Assembly: GCA_024742765.1 (NCBI GenBank)
Contig: JANSXT010000012.1
Coordinates: 80,689-144,688 of the forward strand
Length of the DNA stretch: 64,000 bases
Direction: 5' to 3'
Origin: Phyllobacteriaceae bacterium
Lineage (GTDB): Bacteria > Pseudomonadota > Alphaproteobacteria > Rhizobiales > Rhizobiaceae
Position numbers and translations under genes: made by a program. The notes under the pieces were generated by a model. It did not search any database. It was not told the DNA's origin and saw only the letters and a list, made by a program, of their open reading frames with translations. The first letter of the stretch is position 1. Every line of letters begins with the position of its first letter. This document shows positions 25,813 through 33,864 of the stretch, piece by piece.

Positions 25813-26417
25813 CGACGGAGACGACGGCTGACGAGACGGCCGCCCACACGGCGCCGGAAGAACGCCCGTCCGGCCCGCCGCACAGCGCTGCCAAGCGGCC
25901 CCTGCCCGCCGACCGGTTCGGCGGCTATGCGCCGCTCTCGATCGCGCTTCACTGGCTGAGCGTCCTGTTTGCGGCCACGCTCCTGCTGACCGCCTGGCTC
26001 GGCAACCTTGAACTGCACGCCCTTGCAGGCTTGGTGGCAGCACCCTTCCTGCTCGTCCATGCGCTACGCCGCCTTTTGCGCGGGTTTCCGCGTGCGCCGG
26101 ACGAGCCGGCCATCCTTTCGCTCGTTGCGCGTCTGGCGATCATCGCCATGCTGCTGGCCATGCTGGCGCTCGCCGCGTCAGGCCTTGCCATCGTGCTTGC
26201 GTCGGATCGATTTGGCGCATTGTTCGGCGCGGGCATCGTCCTGCCCTGGTCGCCCGCGCCGGTTCTGACCGCGATTGCGCAATCGGTGCATGCCGGCGCC
26301 GAACAGCTCTTTGTCATCGCGGCCGCCCTCCACGTCCTGGCCGCCATCGGCTATGGCGCGCGGCGCATGCATGGGGTGACGGCGCGCATCATCCGGCCGG
26401 TTCGCGCGGGCCGCTGA
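25809..26417 (+). CDS. Cytochrome b561-family membrane protein
   Basis: 202 residues from ATG 25809, which overlaps the moeA stop by 4 bp. After an N-terminal hydrophilic stretch of about 40 residues come four hydrophobic segments with candidate haem-ligand histidines in SIALHWLSVLF, ELHALAGL, LVHALRRLLRG and ALHVLAAIGYG, matching the prokaryotic b561 (CybB-like) layout. Such proteins pass electrons between quinone and periplasmic partners. Being the last gene of a Moco operon, it may be an electron-transfer partner of a molybdoenzyme, for example a formate dehydrogenase; this is inference. Confidence 0.85.
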   Translation: MTTETTADETAAHTAPEERPSGPPHSAAKRPLPADRFGGYAPLSIALHWLSVLFAATLLLTAWLGNLELHALAGLVAAPFLLVHALRRLLRGFPRAPDEPAILSLVARLAIIAMLLAMLALAASGLAIVLASDRFGALFGAGIVLPWSPAPVLTAIAQSVHAGAEQLFVIAAALHVLAAIGYGARRMHGVTARIIRPVRAGR

Positions 26418-26457
26418 AGCGGCCGCGTGCTGACACCAGACTGTCATTTTTTGTTTG

Positions 26458-26469
26458 CAAAGCGCTTTG
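26458..26469. promoter_or_regulatory. 12-bp palindrome of LacI-operator type upstream of amino-acid ABC genes
   Basis: CAAAGCGCTTTG is a perfect palindrome with the AAAGCGCTTT core frequent in LacI-family operators. It lies 93 bp before the binding-protein start, in a spacer that also contains a T-rich stretch (TTTTTTGTTT, 26447-26456). The regulator is unknown; it is not the same motif as the ATGAGGTACG sites of the carbohydrate locus. Confidence 0.4.
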
Positions 26470-26561
26470 GTCTCATGGAACATCGCCGCCAATGCCCATC
26501 AGGGAGGTGGGCTTTCAACCGCCCGCGCCGCGCGCGGGTCACGCGTGACATGAGGTATTCC

Positions 26562-27341
26562 ATGCGTTTCAGCACCACACTTCTGGCTGCAGCCACGACC
26601 CTTGCCCTTTCGGTCGGCGCTGCCCAGGCCCAGGACGCCATGCAGATCAAGATCGGCACCGAAGGCGCCTACCCGCCCTTCAACAATCTGGAAGCGGACG
26701 GCTCGCTCGTCGGCTTCGACATCGACATCGCCACGGCGCTTTGCGAGGAAATGGGCGCCGAATGCGAGTTCGTCACCCAGGATTGGGACGGCATCATTCC
26801 GGCGCTCGTGGCCGGCAAGTTCGACGCGATCATCGCGTCCATGTCGATCACCGAAGAGCGCAAGCAGACGGTCGATTTCACCGAGAAATATTACAACACG
26901 CCGCCGGCAATCGCCGTGCCGAAGGATTCCGACATCACCGAAGCGACCGATGAAGGCCTTTCGGGCCGCACCATCGGCGCCCAGTCGGCAACCACGCACT
27001 CCAACTATGCCGAAGAGAAACTGTCCTCGGCTGATCTGCGGCTCTATCCGACGCCGGACGAATACAAGCTCGACATCGCCTCGGGCCGCATCGATGCGGT
27101 GATCGACGATGTCGTCGTCCTGTCGGAGTGGCTGGCCACCGAGGAAGGCGCGTGCTGCAAGATCCTCGACACGCTGACGCCCGATCCGGTGATCAATGGC
27201 GAAGGCGCCGGCATCGCCATCCGCAAGGGCGAAGACGAGTTGCGCGAGGCCTTCAACGCGGCGATCCAGGCGATCCGTGAAAACGGCACCTATGAAGAGA
27301 TCAACAACAAATATTTCGAGTTCGACGTTTATGGCGGCTGA
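26562..27341 (+). CDS. Polar amino-acid / opine ABC binding protein
   Basis: 259 residues from ATG 26562, chosen because TGAGG lies 6-10 nt upstream; an in-frame ATG at 26550 lacks an RBS. The signal peptide ends near GAAQAQ-DA. The mature protein is an SBP_bac_3 type: IGTEGAYPPFNNLEADGSLV, GFDIDIATALC, QDWDGIIPALVAGKFDAIIA and SITEERKQTVDFTEKY are hallmarks of the Lys/Arg/Orn, histidine and octopine/nopaline group. It delivers ligand in the periplasm to the two permeases encoded next. Confidence 0.93.
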   Translation: MRFSTTLLAAATTLALSVGAAQAQDAMQIKIGTEGAYPPFNNLEADGSLVGFDIDIATALCEEMGAECEFVTQDWDGIIPALVAGKFDAIIASMSITEERKQTVDFTEKYYNTPPAIAVPKDSDITEATDEGLSGRTIGAQSATTHSNYAEEKLSSADLRLYPTPDEYKLDIASGRIDAVIDDVVVLSEWLATEEGACCKILDTLTPDPVINGEGAGIAIRKGEDELREAFNAAIQAIRENGTYEEINNKYFEFDVYGG

Positions 27342-27370
27342 TTGCGCCGTCAGACACTGAGCGAAAAGCG

Positions 27371-27397
27371 GCGGGGACGGCCTGTCTCCGCCCTTTT
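27371..27397 (+). terminator. Intercistronic hairpin between binding protein and permease
   Basis: GCGGGGAC (27371-27378) pairs with GTCTCCGC (27384-27391, one G-U pair) around GGCCT and is followed by CCTTTTC. It probably acts as a partial terminator or 3'-end stabiliser that keeps binding-protein levels above permease levels. Confidence 0.6.
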
Positions 27398-27429
27398 CAT
27401 ATCCGCATTCCTCCGACGATGGATGGCTG

Positions 27430-28140
27430 ATGGACGCGCTGGGCTATCTGGCATTCGGCGACACGGGCTGGAGCGACGAGATCGCCCGCGGCTTTGTTGT
27501 CACCACCACGCTGGCGCTGGCGACACTTCCCATCGGTCTCCTCATGGGTTTCTTCCTGGCGCTCGCCAAAAAGAGCGAAGAAGAGACGCTGCGGCTCGCC
27601 GCCGACGTCTACACCACGATTTTTCGCGGCCTGCCCGAACTTCTGACCATCTTCATGGTCTATTTCGGCTTGCAGATCGCCATCCGCCAGGCGTCGATCG
27701 CGCTCGGTTTCGAACAGGGCATCGAGATCAACGCCTTCATCGCCGGCATGATCGCGCTGGCCTTCGTCTTCTCGTCCTATGCGAGCGAAGTGTTCCTGTC
27801 GGCGTTCCGCGCCATTCCGGCGGGCCAGTACGAGGCCGGCTATGCGCTGGGCCTGACGCGATGGCAGACCATGCGCACCATCATCGCGCCGCAACTGATC
27901 CGCATCGCCCTGCCCGGCCTTGGCAATCTGTGGCTGATCCTATTGAAGGACACCGCGCTGATCTCGGTGATCGGCCTTTCCGACATCATGCGCCAGGCCG
28001 GCATTGCCGCCCGCGTGACCAAGGAGGCCTTCCTGTTCTTCTCGGTTGCGTGCCTTCTCTATCTGGTCCTGGCGATCCTCTCATCGTTCGTCTTCGCGCG
28101 GATTGAACGGGCCGCAAAACGCGCCGAGGTGGGCGCATGA
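27430..28140 (+). CDS. Polar amino-acid ABC permease, HisQ/OccQ type
   Basis: 236 residues. Five hydrophobic spans and the HisMQ-type EAA loop QYEAGYALGLTRWQTMRTII are clear. It forms a heterodimeric channel with the next permease, whose start overlaps its stop by 4 bp. A transporter of this class also needs a HisP-type ATPase, which is not encoded nearby. Confidence 0.93.
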   Translation: MDALGYLAFGDTGWSDEIARGFVVTTTLALATLPIGLLMGFFLALAKKSEEETLRLAADVYTTIFRGLPELLTIFMVYFGLQIAIRQASIALGFEQGIEINAFIAGMIALAFVFSSYASEVFLSAFRAIPAGQYEAGYALGLTRWQTMRTIIAPQLIRIALPGLGNLWLILLKDTALISVIGLSDIMRQAGIAARVTKEAFLFFSVACLLYLVLAILSSFVFARIERAAKRAEVGA

Positions 28141-28970
28141 CGGTGATCCGCGAAACGCTTCTGGCACCGCAGCCGGCGCCGCCCGACATCGCCCGTTCGT
28201 GGAGCGCCGCCCGCATCACCGGCCATGCCCTGATGACCTTCTGGGTGACGGCCGGCGTGTTCCTCGTCTGGTGGCTGGTCGGCGCCTGGGACATCGCTTT
28301 CGTCGAACGCTATCTGCCGCGCTATCTCAACGGGTTGCGGATCACGCTGACGCTGGTCGGCATCTCGATCGTGCTTGGCGCGGCCCTGTCCCTGCCGCTT
28401 GCCTTCATGCGCATGTCCACCAACCGGGCCTTGAGCGGCTTTGCCTATGGCTATGTCTATTTCTTCCGCGGCACGCCGCTGATCGCCCAATTGTTCCTGA
28501 TCTATTACGGCTTCGGTTCGTTCCGCGCCGAACTGGAGGCGGTGGGCCTGTGGTGGTTCTTCCGCGATGCGTGGAACTGCGCGCTGTTCGCCTTCACGCT
28601 GAACACCGCCGCCTATCAGGCCGAGATCCTGCGCGGCGCCATCGAGAGCGTCAAGAAGGGCCAGTGGGAAGCGGGCGACGCGCTCGGACTGACCAGGCTG
28701 CAAACGTTCCGCAAGATCATCCTGCCCCAGGCGATGATCGTCGCGCTGCGTCCCTATGGCAACGAGATCATCCTGATGATCAAGGGCTCGGCCATCGTTG
28801 CCATCGTCACCGTCTTCGACCTGATGGGCGAGACACGGCGCGCCTTCTCACGCACCTTCGACTTCCAGACCTATCTGTGGGCCGCCGTCTTCTATCTGGT
28901 GATCGTCGAGACGTTGCGCATCGTGCTTGACCGCATCGAAAGGCGGCTGACACGGCATCTGCTTCGCTGA
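28137..28970 (+). CDS. Polar amino-acid ABC permease, HisM/OccM type
   Basis: 277 residues, overlapping the HisQ-like gene by 4 bp. The EAA loop reads WEAGDALGLTRLQTFRKIILP, and YVYFFRGTPLIAQLFLIYYG is a signature of the family. An N-terminal extension of about 35 residues precedes the first span. The expected ATPase gene does not follow: the next gene is an unrelated dehydrogenase with its own RBS after 133 bp. Confidence 0.93.
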   Translation: MTVIRETLLAPQPAPPDIARSWSAARITGHALMTFWVTAGVFLVWWLVGAWDIAFVERYLPRYLNGLRITLTLVGISIVLGAALSLPLAFMRMSTNRALSGFAYGYVYFFRGTPLIAQLFLIYYGFGSFRAELEAVGLWWFFRDAWNCALFAFTLNTAAYQAEILRGAIESVKKGQWEAGDALGLTRLQTFRKIILPQAMIVALRPYGNEIILMIKGSAIVAIVTVFDLMGETRRAFSRTFDFQTYLWAAVFYLVIVETLRIVLDRIERRLTRHLLR

Positions 28971-28979
28971 ATTGGGCAG

Positions 28980-28997
28980 AGAAGCGCCCGCTTCTTT
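28980..28997 (+). terminator. Short hairpin after the amino-acid permease genes
   Basis: AGAAGC (28980-28985) pairs with GCTTCT (28990-28995) around GCCC and is followed by TTGCG. The stem is short and the U run brief, so it is only a weak terminator candidate at the end of the ABC operon. Confidence 0.35.
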
Positions 28998-29103
28998 GCG
29001 TTCGGGCATTCGCACGAGCGATTCCGAAATCGGCACTTTTCGCCTTTGCCGACGGCCGGATCGGCGCTATCCCGTCACCGGATCACCATGGGGAGACGGG
29101 CAC

Positions 29104-29988
29104 ATGGCAAAGGCGGCATTCATCGGACTGGGCGTGATGGGCTACCATATGGCAGCGCATCTGAAGAACCGTGGCGGCCATGAGGTGACCGCCTACAACC
29201 GAACCGCAGCCAAGGCCGATGCCTGGGTCGCCGAACATGGCGGTGCTCGCGCCGATACGCCGGCGCAAGCAGCCGCCGATGCCGAATTCGTCTTCGCCTG
29301 CGTCGGCAATGACGATGATCTGCGTGCCGTGACGACCGGCGCGGACGGTGCTTTCTCGGCCATGAAGACAGGCGCCATCTTCATCGACAACACGACCGCA
29401 TCGGCCGCCGTCGCGCGCGAGCTCGATGAAGCCGCGCATGCCGGCGGTTTCGGCTTCATCGACGCGCCGGTCTCCGGCGGCGAAGCCGGTGCCGTCAACG
29501 GCGCGCTGACCGTCATGTGCGGCGGCAATGCGGAGACGTTTGCCAAGGCCAAGCCGGCGATCGAGAGCTATGCCAAGATGGTCGGGCTGATGGGCCCGGT
29601 CGGCAGCGGGCAACTGACCAAGATGGTCAACCAGATCTGCATCGCCGGCCTCGTTCAGGGCCTGTCCGAGGGCATCCACTTCGCCAAGCGCGCCGGGCTC
29701 GATGTCGAAGCGGTGATCGATGTCATCTCCAAGGGCGCGGCCGGCTCGTGGCAGATGGAAAACCGCCACAAGACGATGAATGCCGGCGAATATGAGCATG
29801 GCTTCGCCGTCGACTGGATGCGCAAGGATCTCGAAATCGTCCTTTCGGAAGCCGACCGAAACGGCGCCGGCCTGCCGGTCACCGCGCTGGTCGACCAGTT
29901 CTACAAGGATGTGCAGAACATGGGCGGCAACCGGTGGGACACATCGTCTCTGCTCGCCCGGCTGGAAAAAATCGCCGGCGACCGCTGA
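29104..29988 (+). CDS. 3-hydroxyisobutyrate dehydrogenase-family oxidoreductase
   Basis: 294 residues from ATG 29104 behind a GGGGAG RBS. The N-terminal Rossmann motif is FIGLGVMGYHMAAHL, the substrate-binding signature is FIDAPVSGGEAGAVNG, and GQLTKMVNQ holds the catalytic lysine of beta-hydroxyacid dehydrogenases. It oxidises a 3-hydroxy acid (3-hydroxyisobutyrate, tartronate semialdehyde or similar) with NAD(P). It converges on an Lrp-type regulator, which may hint at amino-acid catabolism; the exact substrate is open. Confidence 0.9.
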   Translation: MAKAAFIGLGVMGYHMAAHLKNRGGHEVTAYNRTAAKADAWVAEHGGARADTPAQAAADAEFVFACVGNDDDLRAVTTGADGAFSAMKTGAIFIDNTTASAAVARELDEAAHAGGFGFIDAPVSGGEAGAVNGALTVMCGGNAETFAKAKPAIESYAKMVGLMGPVGSGQLTKMVNQICIAGLVQGLSEGIHFAKRAGLDVEAVIDVISKGAAGSWQMENRHKTMNAGEYEHGFAVDWMRKDLEIVLSEADRNGAGLPVTALVDQFYKDVQNMGGNRWDTSSLLARLEKIAGDR

Positions 29989-29995
29989 CTTTTCG

Positions 29996-30460
29996 TCACA
30001 CCGGCAGATAGTCGAGCGGCATCTCGGTCGTGAACTTGATCTGCTCCATCGCAAAGACCGAGGACACGTCGCGGATTTCGATCTTCTCGATCAGCCGCTT
30101 GTAGAACGCGTCATAGGCCGGAATGTCCGGCACGACGACGCGCAGCAGATAATCGACATCGCCGCTCATCCGGTAGAACTCGACCACTTCGGGAAACTGG
30201 GTGATCACTTCGGAAAAGCGCTTCAGCCATTCGGTCGAATGGGAACTGGTGCGGATCGAGACGAACACGGTCACCCGCGCATTGACCTTTTCGGCGTTGA
30301 GGATCGCCACGCGCCGCTCGATCACGCCCTCTTCTTCGAGCTTCTGGATGCGGCGCCAGCACGGCGTCGTCGAAAGGCCGACGCGCTTGGCGATGTCGGC
30401 GACGGCGATGGTGGAATCCTCCTGCAGAAGGCGCAGGATTTTCCGGTCGAGACGGTCCAT
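29996..30460 (-). CDS. Lrp/AsnC-family transcriptional regulator
   Basis: 154 residues. The N-terminal HTH is DRKILRLLQEDSTIAVADIA followed by VGLSTTPCWRRIQKLEEEG, and the C-terminal RAM ligand domain follows (VEFYRMSGDVDYLLRVVVPD). Proteins of this type sense amino acids and control their metabolism as octamers. It lies 7 bp from the convergent dehydrogenase gene. Confidence 0.94.
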   Translation of the reverse strand: MDRLDRKILRLLQEDSTIAVADIAKRVGLSTTPCWRRIQKLEEEGVIERRVAILNAEKVNARVTVFVSIRTSSHSTEWLKRFSEVITQFPEVVEFYRMSGDVDYLLRVVVPDIPAYDAFYKRLIEKIEIRDVSSVFAMEQIKFTTEMPLDYLPV

Positions 30461-30528
30461 TTTGGGATTTCTTTCTAATTCGCAGCGATGCCGCTAGATA
30501 GAATAGAAAAATCACCCACGCAAGCGTA

Positions 30529-31149
30529 TCAGATGAGCTTTTGGACCGCGTCCCGCAGGACCGGCAGCAGATCGGCCTCGAACCATGGATTGCGCTTCAG
30601 CCAGCCCGTGTTGCGCCAGGAAGGATGCGGCGTCGGAATGACCCGCCAGGGCCGGCCCGGCACGCTCTCATAGTCCCGCCAGGCGGCGACGGTCTCGGTC
30701 AGCGTCTTGCGTCGCGCCGTGCCCAGATGAAAGGCCTGGGCGTACTGGCCGATGGCGATGACCAATTCCACCTGCTCCATCGCGGCGAACAGATCGTCGT
30801 GCCAGGCGCGCACGCATTCCTTGCGCGGCGGCAGGTCGCCGCCCTTGGCATCGAGCCCGGGAAAGCAGAACCCCATCGGCACGATGGCGATCTTTTCGGC
30901 GTCGTAGAATGTGGCGTCATCCACCGCGAGCCAGCCGCGCAGCCGGTCGCCGGACGGATCGGTGAACGGCCGACCAGATGCGTGCACCCGGGTGCCCGGC
31001 GCCTGGCCGCAAATGACGATGCGCGCGGTTGGCGAGACCACACACACCGGGCGCGGCTCGTGCGGCAACGGCACGCCGTCGGGTTCATCTCGGCAGATGC
31101 GGCAGCCGGCGATCGCGCGCGTCAGTTCGTTCAGCGCCGTGCTACTCAT
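30529..31149 (-). CDS. Uracil-DNA glycosylase family protein (Fe-S type)
   Basis: 206 residues from ATG 31147-31149; the longer frame upstream only shadows the thermonuclease gene. Motif A is ICGQAPGTRVHASG with GRPFTDPSGDRLRGWL, and motif B is HPSWRNTGW. CRICRD near residue 15, GFCFPG and KECVRAW give four cysteines placed like the [4Fe-4S] ligands of family 4/5 UDGs. It removes uracil or other deaminated bases to start base excision repair. It overlaps the thermonuclease gene by 8 bp, so the two are co-transcribed. Confidence 0.88.
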   Translation of the reverse strand: MSSTALNELTRAIAGCRICRDEPDGVPLPHEPRPVCVVSPTARIVICGQAPGTRVHASGRPFTDPSGDRLRGWLAVDDATFYDAEKIAIVPMGFCFPGLDAKGGDLPPRKECVRAWHDDLFAAMEQVELVIAIGQYAQAFHLGTARRKTLTETVAAWRDYESVPGRPWRVIPTPHPSWRNTGWLKRNPWFEADLLPVLRDAVQKLI

Positions 31150-31747
31150 GGTGCCCTCCCCAGCCGACGAAGGCCCTGATCCGGCGCAACGCCGCGTCAA
31201 GTCCGGCGCGCGGCAGAGCCTCGCCCTCAAGCGCCGCCCTTTGGCGGCGCCAATCGGCAGGCCTGTCGAACTCCCACGCCCACATGCCGCGCCGTTCCGC
31301 CCGCGCCGCGCGCTCGAGCCCGTCATGATCACCATAGGCAACGGCCCAGCCATCGCCGACCATCGCCGCGTTCAGCGAGGACCCTTCATTGCCGGTGCGA
31401 CATACGCCCAGAAAGCGGCCGTAACGGTCGGTGTCATGGCCGGCGCAACCGACCGCGCCGCCATCGATCAGCATCGCCAGATGGCGCGCGGCCAGGCGCC
31501 CGCACGGATGGGCGGTTCCTTCACCGTCCGTGCAGGGCTGGTCGTGTTCGGGCGCGTCGATGCCGCGCAGGCGCACCCGCTCGCCCGCAACGATCAGCGT
31601 GTCGCCGTCGACAATCTGCGCGTCGCCGGCCAAATCCCGGCTGTTCCACGTCTGCAGCAGCGCGGCGATACCGGCCACGGCAAAAATGAACAGCGCGGCG
31701 ACAAGAAAGTCCGTCCCGCGGCGCGCGCGCCCTCCCCGGCGCCTCAT
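31142..31747 (-). CDS. Thermonuclease (SNase-like) with N-terminal membrane anchor
   Basis: 201 residues from ATG 31745-31747 (GGAG about 10 nt upstream); a GTG 18 nt earlier is possible. The segment FLVAALFIFAVAGIAALL is a signal anchor. The SNase core shows VDGDTLIVAGERVRLRGIDAPE, with the catalytic Asp, Arg and Glu, and DRYGRFLG with the second Arg. It is a Ca-dependent nuclease, probably facing the periplasm. Co-transcription with a UDG is curious because the glycosylase should act in the cytoplasm. Confidence 0.9.
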   Translation of the reverse strand: MRRRGGRARRGTDFLVAALFIFAVAGIAALLQTWNSRDLAGDAQIVDGDTLIVAGERVRLRGIDAPEHDQPCTDGEGTAHPCGRLAARHLAMLIDGGAVGCAGHDTDRYGRFLGVCRTGNEGSSLNAAMVGDGWAVAYGDHDGLERAARAERRGMWAWEFDRPADWRRQRAALEGEALPRAGLDAALRRIRAFVGWGGHHE

Positions 31748-31867
31748 GGCCCGCTGTCTCCGCACCGGCGCATGAAGGGAGTTTTAAGGATTGGGAAAGT
31801 ATGTTGGCCGCGGCGATCGTCGCGCGACGACGCGCCGCCAGCGCAATGCAAGACGTCCAGCCCTTCG

Positions 31868-33409
31868 ATGATCGCAGCCGACCAACCCGACAAGACGATT
31901 GTCGACCGCCGAAAGCCGGGCCACAACCAGGACTTGCGGCGGACGCTGCGCAAGACCCGCGACAAGCTGGCCCTGAGCGGCCGGCCCGACCGCGAATTTG
32001 CGCTCGAACTTCTTGATCTGCATGCCAATGCGCTGATTTCCTCGATCGCCGCGGTTCCGCTCCTCATCATCCTGACGGCGTTTGCGGCATTTTCGACGGG
32101 GTTCGACACCAAGATCGTCTTGTGGGCGTTCATCGCCAATCTTCTTTATGTGCTGATGGGCATCCTGTCCAAGCGCTTCCTGCGGCTCAAGGAACAGGCC
32201 GACCCGCGCCGCTGGCGCCTGATCTTTCTGGCGGCGCACGCGGTGACCGGCTTTTCCTGGACTTATTTTGCGGTCAGCACCTGCCCCGATTGCGGAACTG
32301 ACACGGCCCTGTTCTTCAAGGCATCGGTGCTGCTGATCGCCATCGCCGCCACGGCGACCATCTGCTATGCGATCCGCTTTTCCATCCTTGCGGCCTTCAC
32401 CGTGCCCGTGATGGTTTTCGCCGCGCTCAATTTCGACACATCGCCGAACATCATGCTGGCGCTCGCCATGCCGTTCTGCGCGCTTTTGTTTTTCAGCTTC
32501 GTCGCCGAACGGCTGCAGAAATCGACGATCGCCTCCATTGCCTATCGGGCCGAGAATGTCGCGCTGATCGCCGAACTGGAGGTGGCCAAGTCGATCTCGG
32601 ATGAAGCCCGCCGGCGTGCCGAGGAGGCCAATCTGGCCAAATCGCGCTTTCTGGCCTCGATGAGCCACGAACTGCGCACGCCGCTGAACGCCATTTTGGG
32701 GTTCTCGGAAGCCATGCACAGCGAGATGCTCGGGCCGATCGGCAATGACAGCTACAAGACCTATGTCGGCGATATCCACGCCTCGGGAAAACACCTTCTG
32801 AACCTGATCAACGAGATCCTCGATCTCAGCCGGGTGGAGGCAGGCAAATATGAGCTGCGCGAGGAAGCGTTGCGGCTGACCGATGTCGCGGAAGACTGTA
32901 TGGCGCTGGTGCGCATGAAGGCGGGACAAAAGCAGATCACCATCAAGCCGGTCTTCCAGGAAGGCCTGTCGCGCTTGCTGGCGGACGAAAAGGCGGTGCG
33001 CCAGATCATGCTCAACATGCTTTCGAACGCGGTCAAATTCACGCCCAATGGCGGGCAGATCGAGTTCAAGGTCGGTTGGACCGCCTCGGCCGGTCAGTAT
33101 GCGACGGTCAAGGACAATGGTCCGGGCATTGCCGAGGACGAAATCCCCGTCGTCCTTTCGGCCTTCGGCCAAGGCTCGATCGCCATCAAGAGCGCCGAAC
33201 AGGGCACCGGCCTCGGCCTGCCGATCGTCCAGGCGCTGCTGGCAATGCATGGCGGCAGCTTCACGCTCAAATCCAAGCTGCGCGAAGGCACCGAGGCCAT
33301 CGCCATGTTTCCCGCCGCGCGGGTCATGGAAGTGCTGCCCGCCGAGCCGGTCGCCGAGAGCGAAAAAAGAACCAGACGCGGCATTCGCCGCGACGCGCGC
33401 GCCGCCTGA
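31868..33409 (+). CDS. Membrane histidine kinase of the PleC/DivJ/PdhS type
   Basis: 513 residues from ATG 31868. Six hydrophobic spans lie between about 57 and 213, then a coiled stretch and the kinase core: H-box FLASMSHELRTPLNAILGFS (phospho-His near 267), N-box LNMLSNAVKFTP, G1 VKDNGPGIA and G2 GTGLGLPIV. The H-box and the LLNLINEILDLSRVEAGKYE segment match the alphaproteobacterial kinases that act on DivK and control cell-cycle polarity. No response-regulator gene is adjacent, which also fits that group. It is divergent from the thermonuclease gene. Which member of the group it is cannot be said. Confidence 0.85.
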   Translation: MIAADQPDKTIVDRRKPGHNQDLRRTLRKTRDKLALSGRPDREFALELLDLHANALISSIAAVPLLIILTAFAAFSTGFDTKIVLWAFIANLLYVLMGILSKRFLRLKEQADPRRWRLIFLAAHAVTGFSWTYFAVSTCPDCGTDTALFFKASVLLIAIAATATICYAIRFSILAAFTVPVMVFAALNFDTSPNIMLALAMPFCALLFFSFVAERLQKSTIASIAYRAENVALIAELEVAKSISDEARRRAEEANLAKSRFLASMSHELRTPLNAILGFSEAMHSEMLGPIGNDSYKTYVGDIHASGKHLLNLINEILDLSRVEAGKYELREEALRLTDVAEDCMALVRMKAGQKQITIKPVFQEGLSRLLADEKAVRQIMLNMLSNAVKFTPNGGQIEFKVGWTASAGQYATVKDNGPGIAEDEIPVVLSAFGQGSIAIKSAEQGTGLGLPIVQALLAMHGGSFTLKSKLREGTEAIAMFPAARVMEVLPAEPVAESEKRTRRGIRRDARAA

Positions 33410-33501
33410 TCACCGCTTTGCCCGGCACTTCCGCATTCCCCCGCCAGCCGCGCAGGCGCGCCCTTGCGGGGCAACAGGTGCTGTGCCATCTAACGGGAGC
33501 C

Positions 33502-33591
33502 GGAGGGGTGGCAGAGTGGTCGATTGCGGCGGTCTTGAAAACCGTTGAGCGTGCGAGCGTTCCGTGGGTTCGAATCCCACCCCCTCCGCCA
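33502..33591 (+). tRNA. tRNA-Ser(TGA)
   Basis: 90 nt with encoded CCA. The acceptor arms GGAGGGG and CCCCTCC pair; the anticodon loop CTTGAAA gives TGA; a long variable arm (GAGCGTGCGAGCGTTC) marks a class II serine tRNA; the T arm is GTGGG-TTCGAAT-CCCAC; the discriminator is G. Confidence 0.97.
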
Positions 33592-33680
33592 CTTTGTGAC
33601 CTCGCGCTGTCGCCCTACGGGCTTCGCTCCGGTCGGGGCATCGCAAAGGCTCGGACGGCCCTTGGCCTTGCGAACCCTGC

Positions 33681-33710
33681 GGGTTCGAACTTCCTCTCAC
33701 CCCTCCGCCA
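33681..33710 (+). repeat. Partial copy of the tRNA-Ser 3' end (possible att remnant)
   Basis: GGGTTCGAA followed, after a 10-nt divergent stretch, by CCCCTCCGCCA repeats the T-arm start and the acceptor/CCA end of the tRNA at 33566-33591. The rest of a tRNA is absent. Duplicated tRNA 3' ends are typical of integrase attachment sites, but no integrase gene is present in the window. The remainder of 33592-33864 shows no gene. Confidence 0.55.
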
Positions 33711-33864
33711 TTTTCCGATAATTGTACGACAACTCACGACGCCATCAACGACCACTCAGCGGACGAAACCGCCGTTCGCCGCGGCTTCCAATTGGCAGTT
33801 ATTGTCAGCGCGTTCTGCTCGGCTTGCCAATGTCAGTGATCACCAGAGATGGTCGACAACCACG

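Noticed and set aside
24064..26043. Minus-strand frame of about 660 codons opposite mobB-moeA
   Set aside because: Shadow of the Moco operon; all operon genes overlap each other on the + strand with proper motifs.
33601..33711. Possible second tRNA next to tRNA-Ser
   Set aside because: Only T-arm and acceptor fragments match; no D arm, anticodon arm or 5' acceptor strand can be built.
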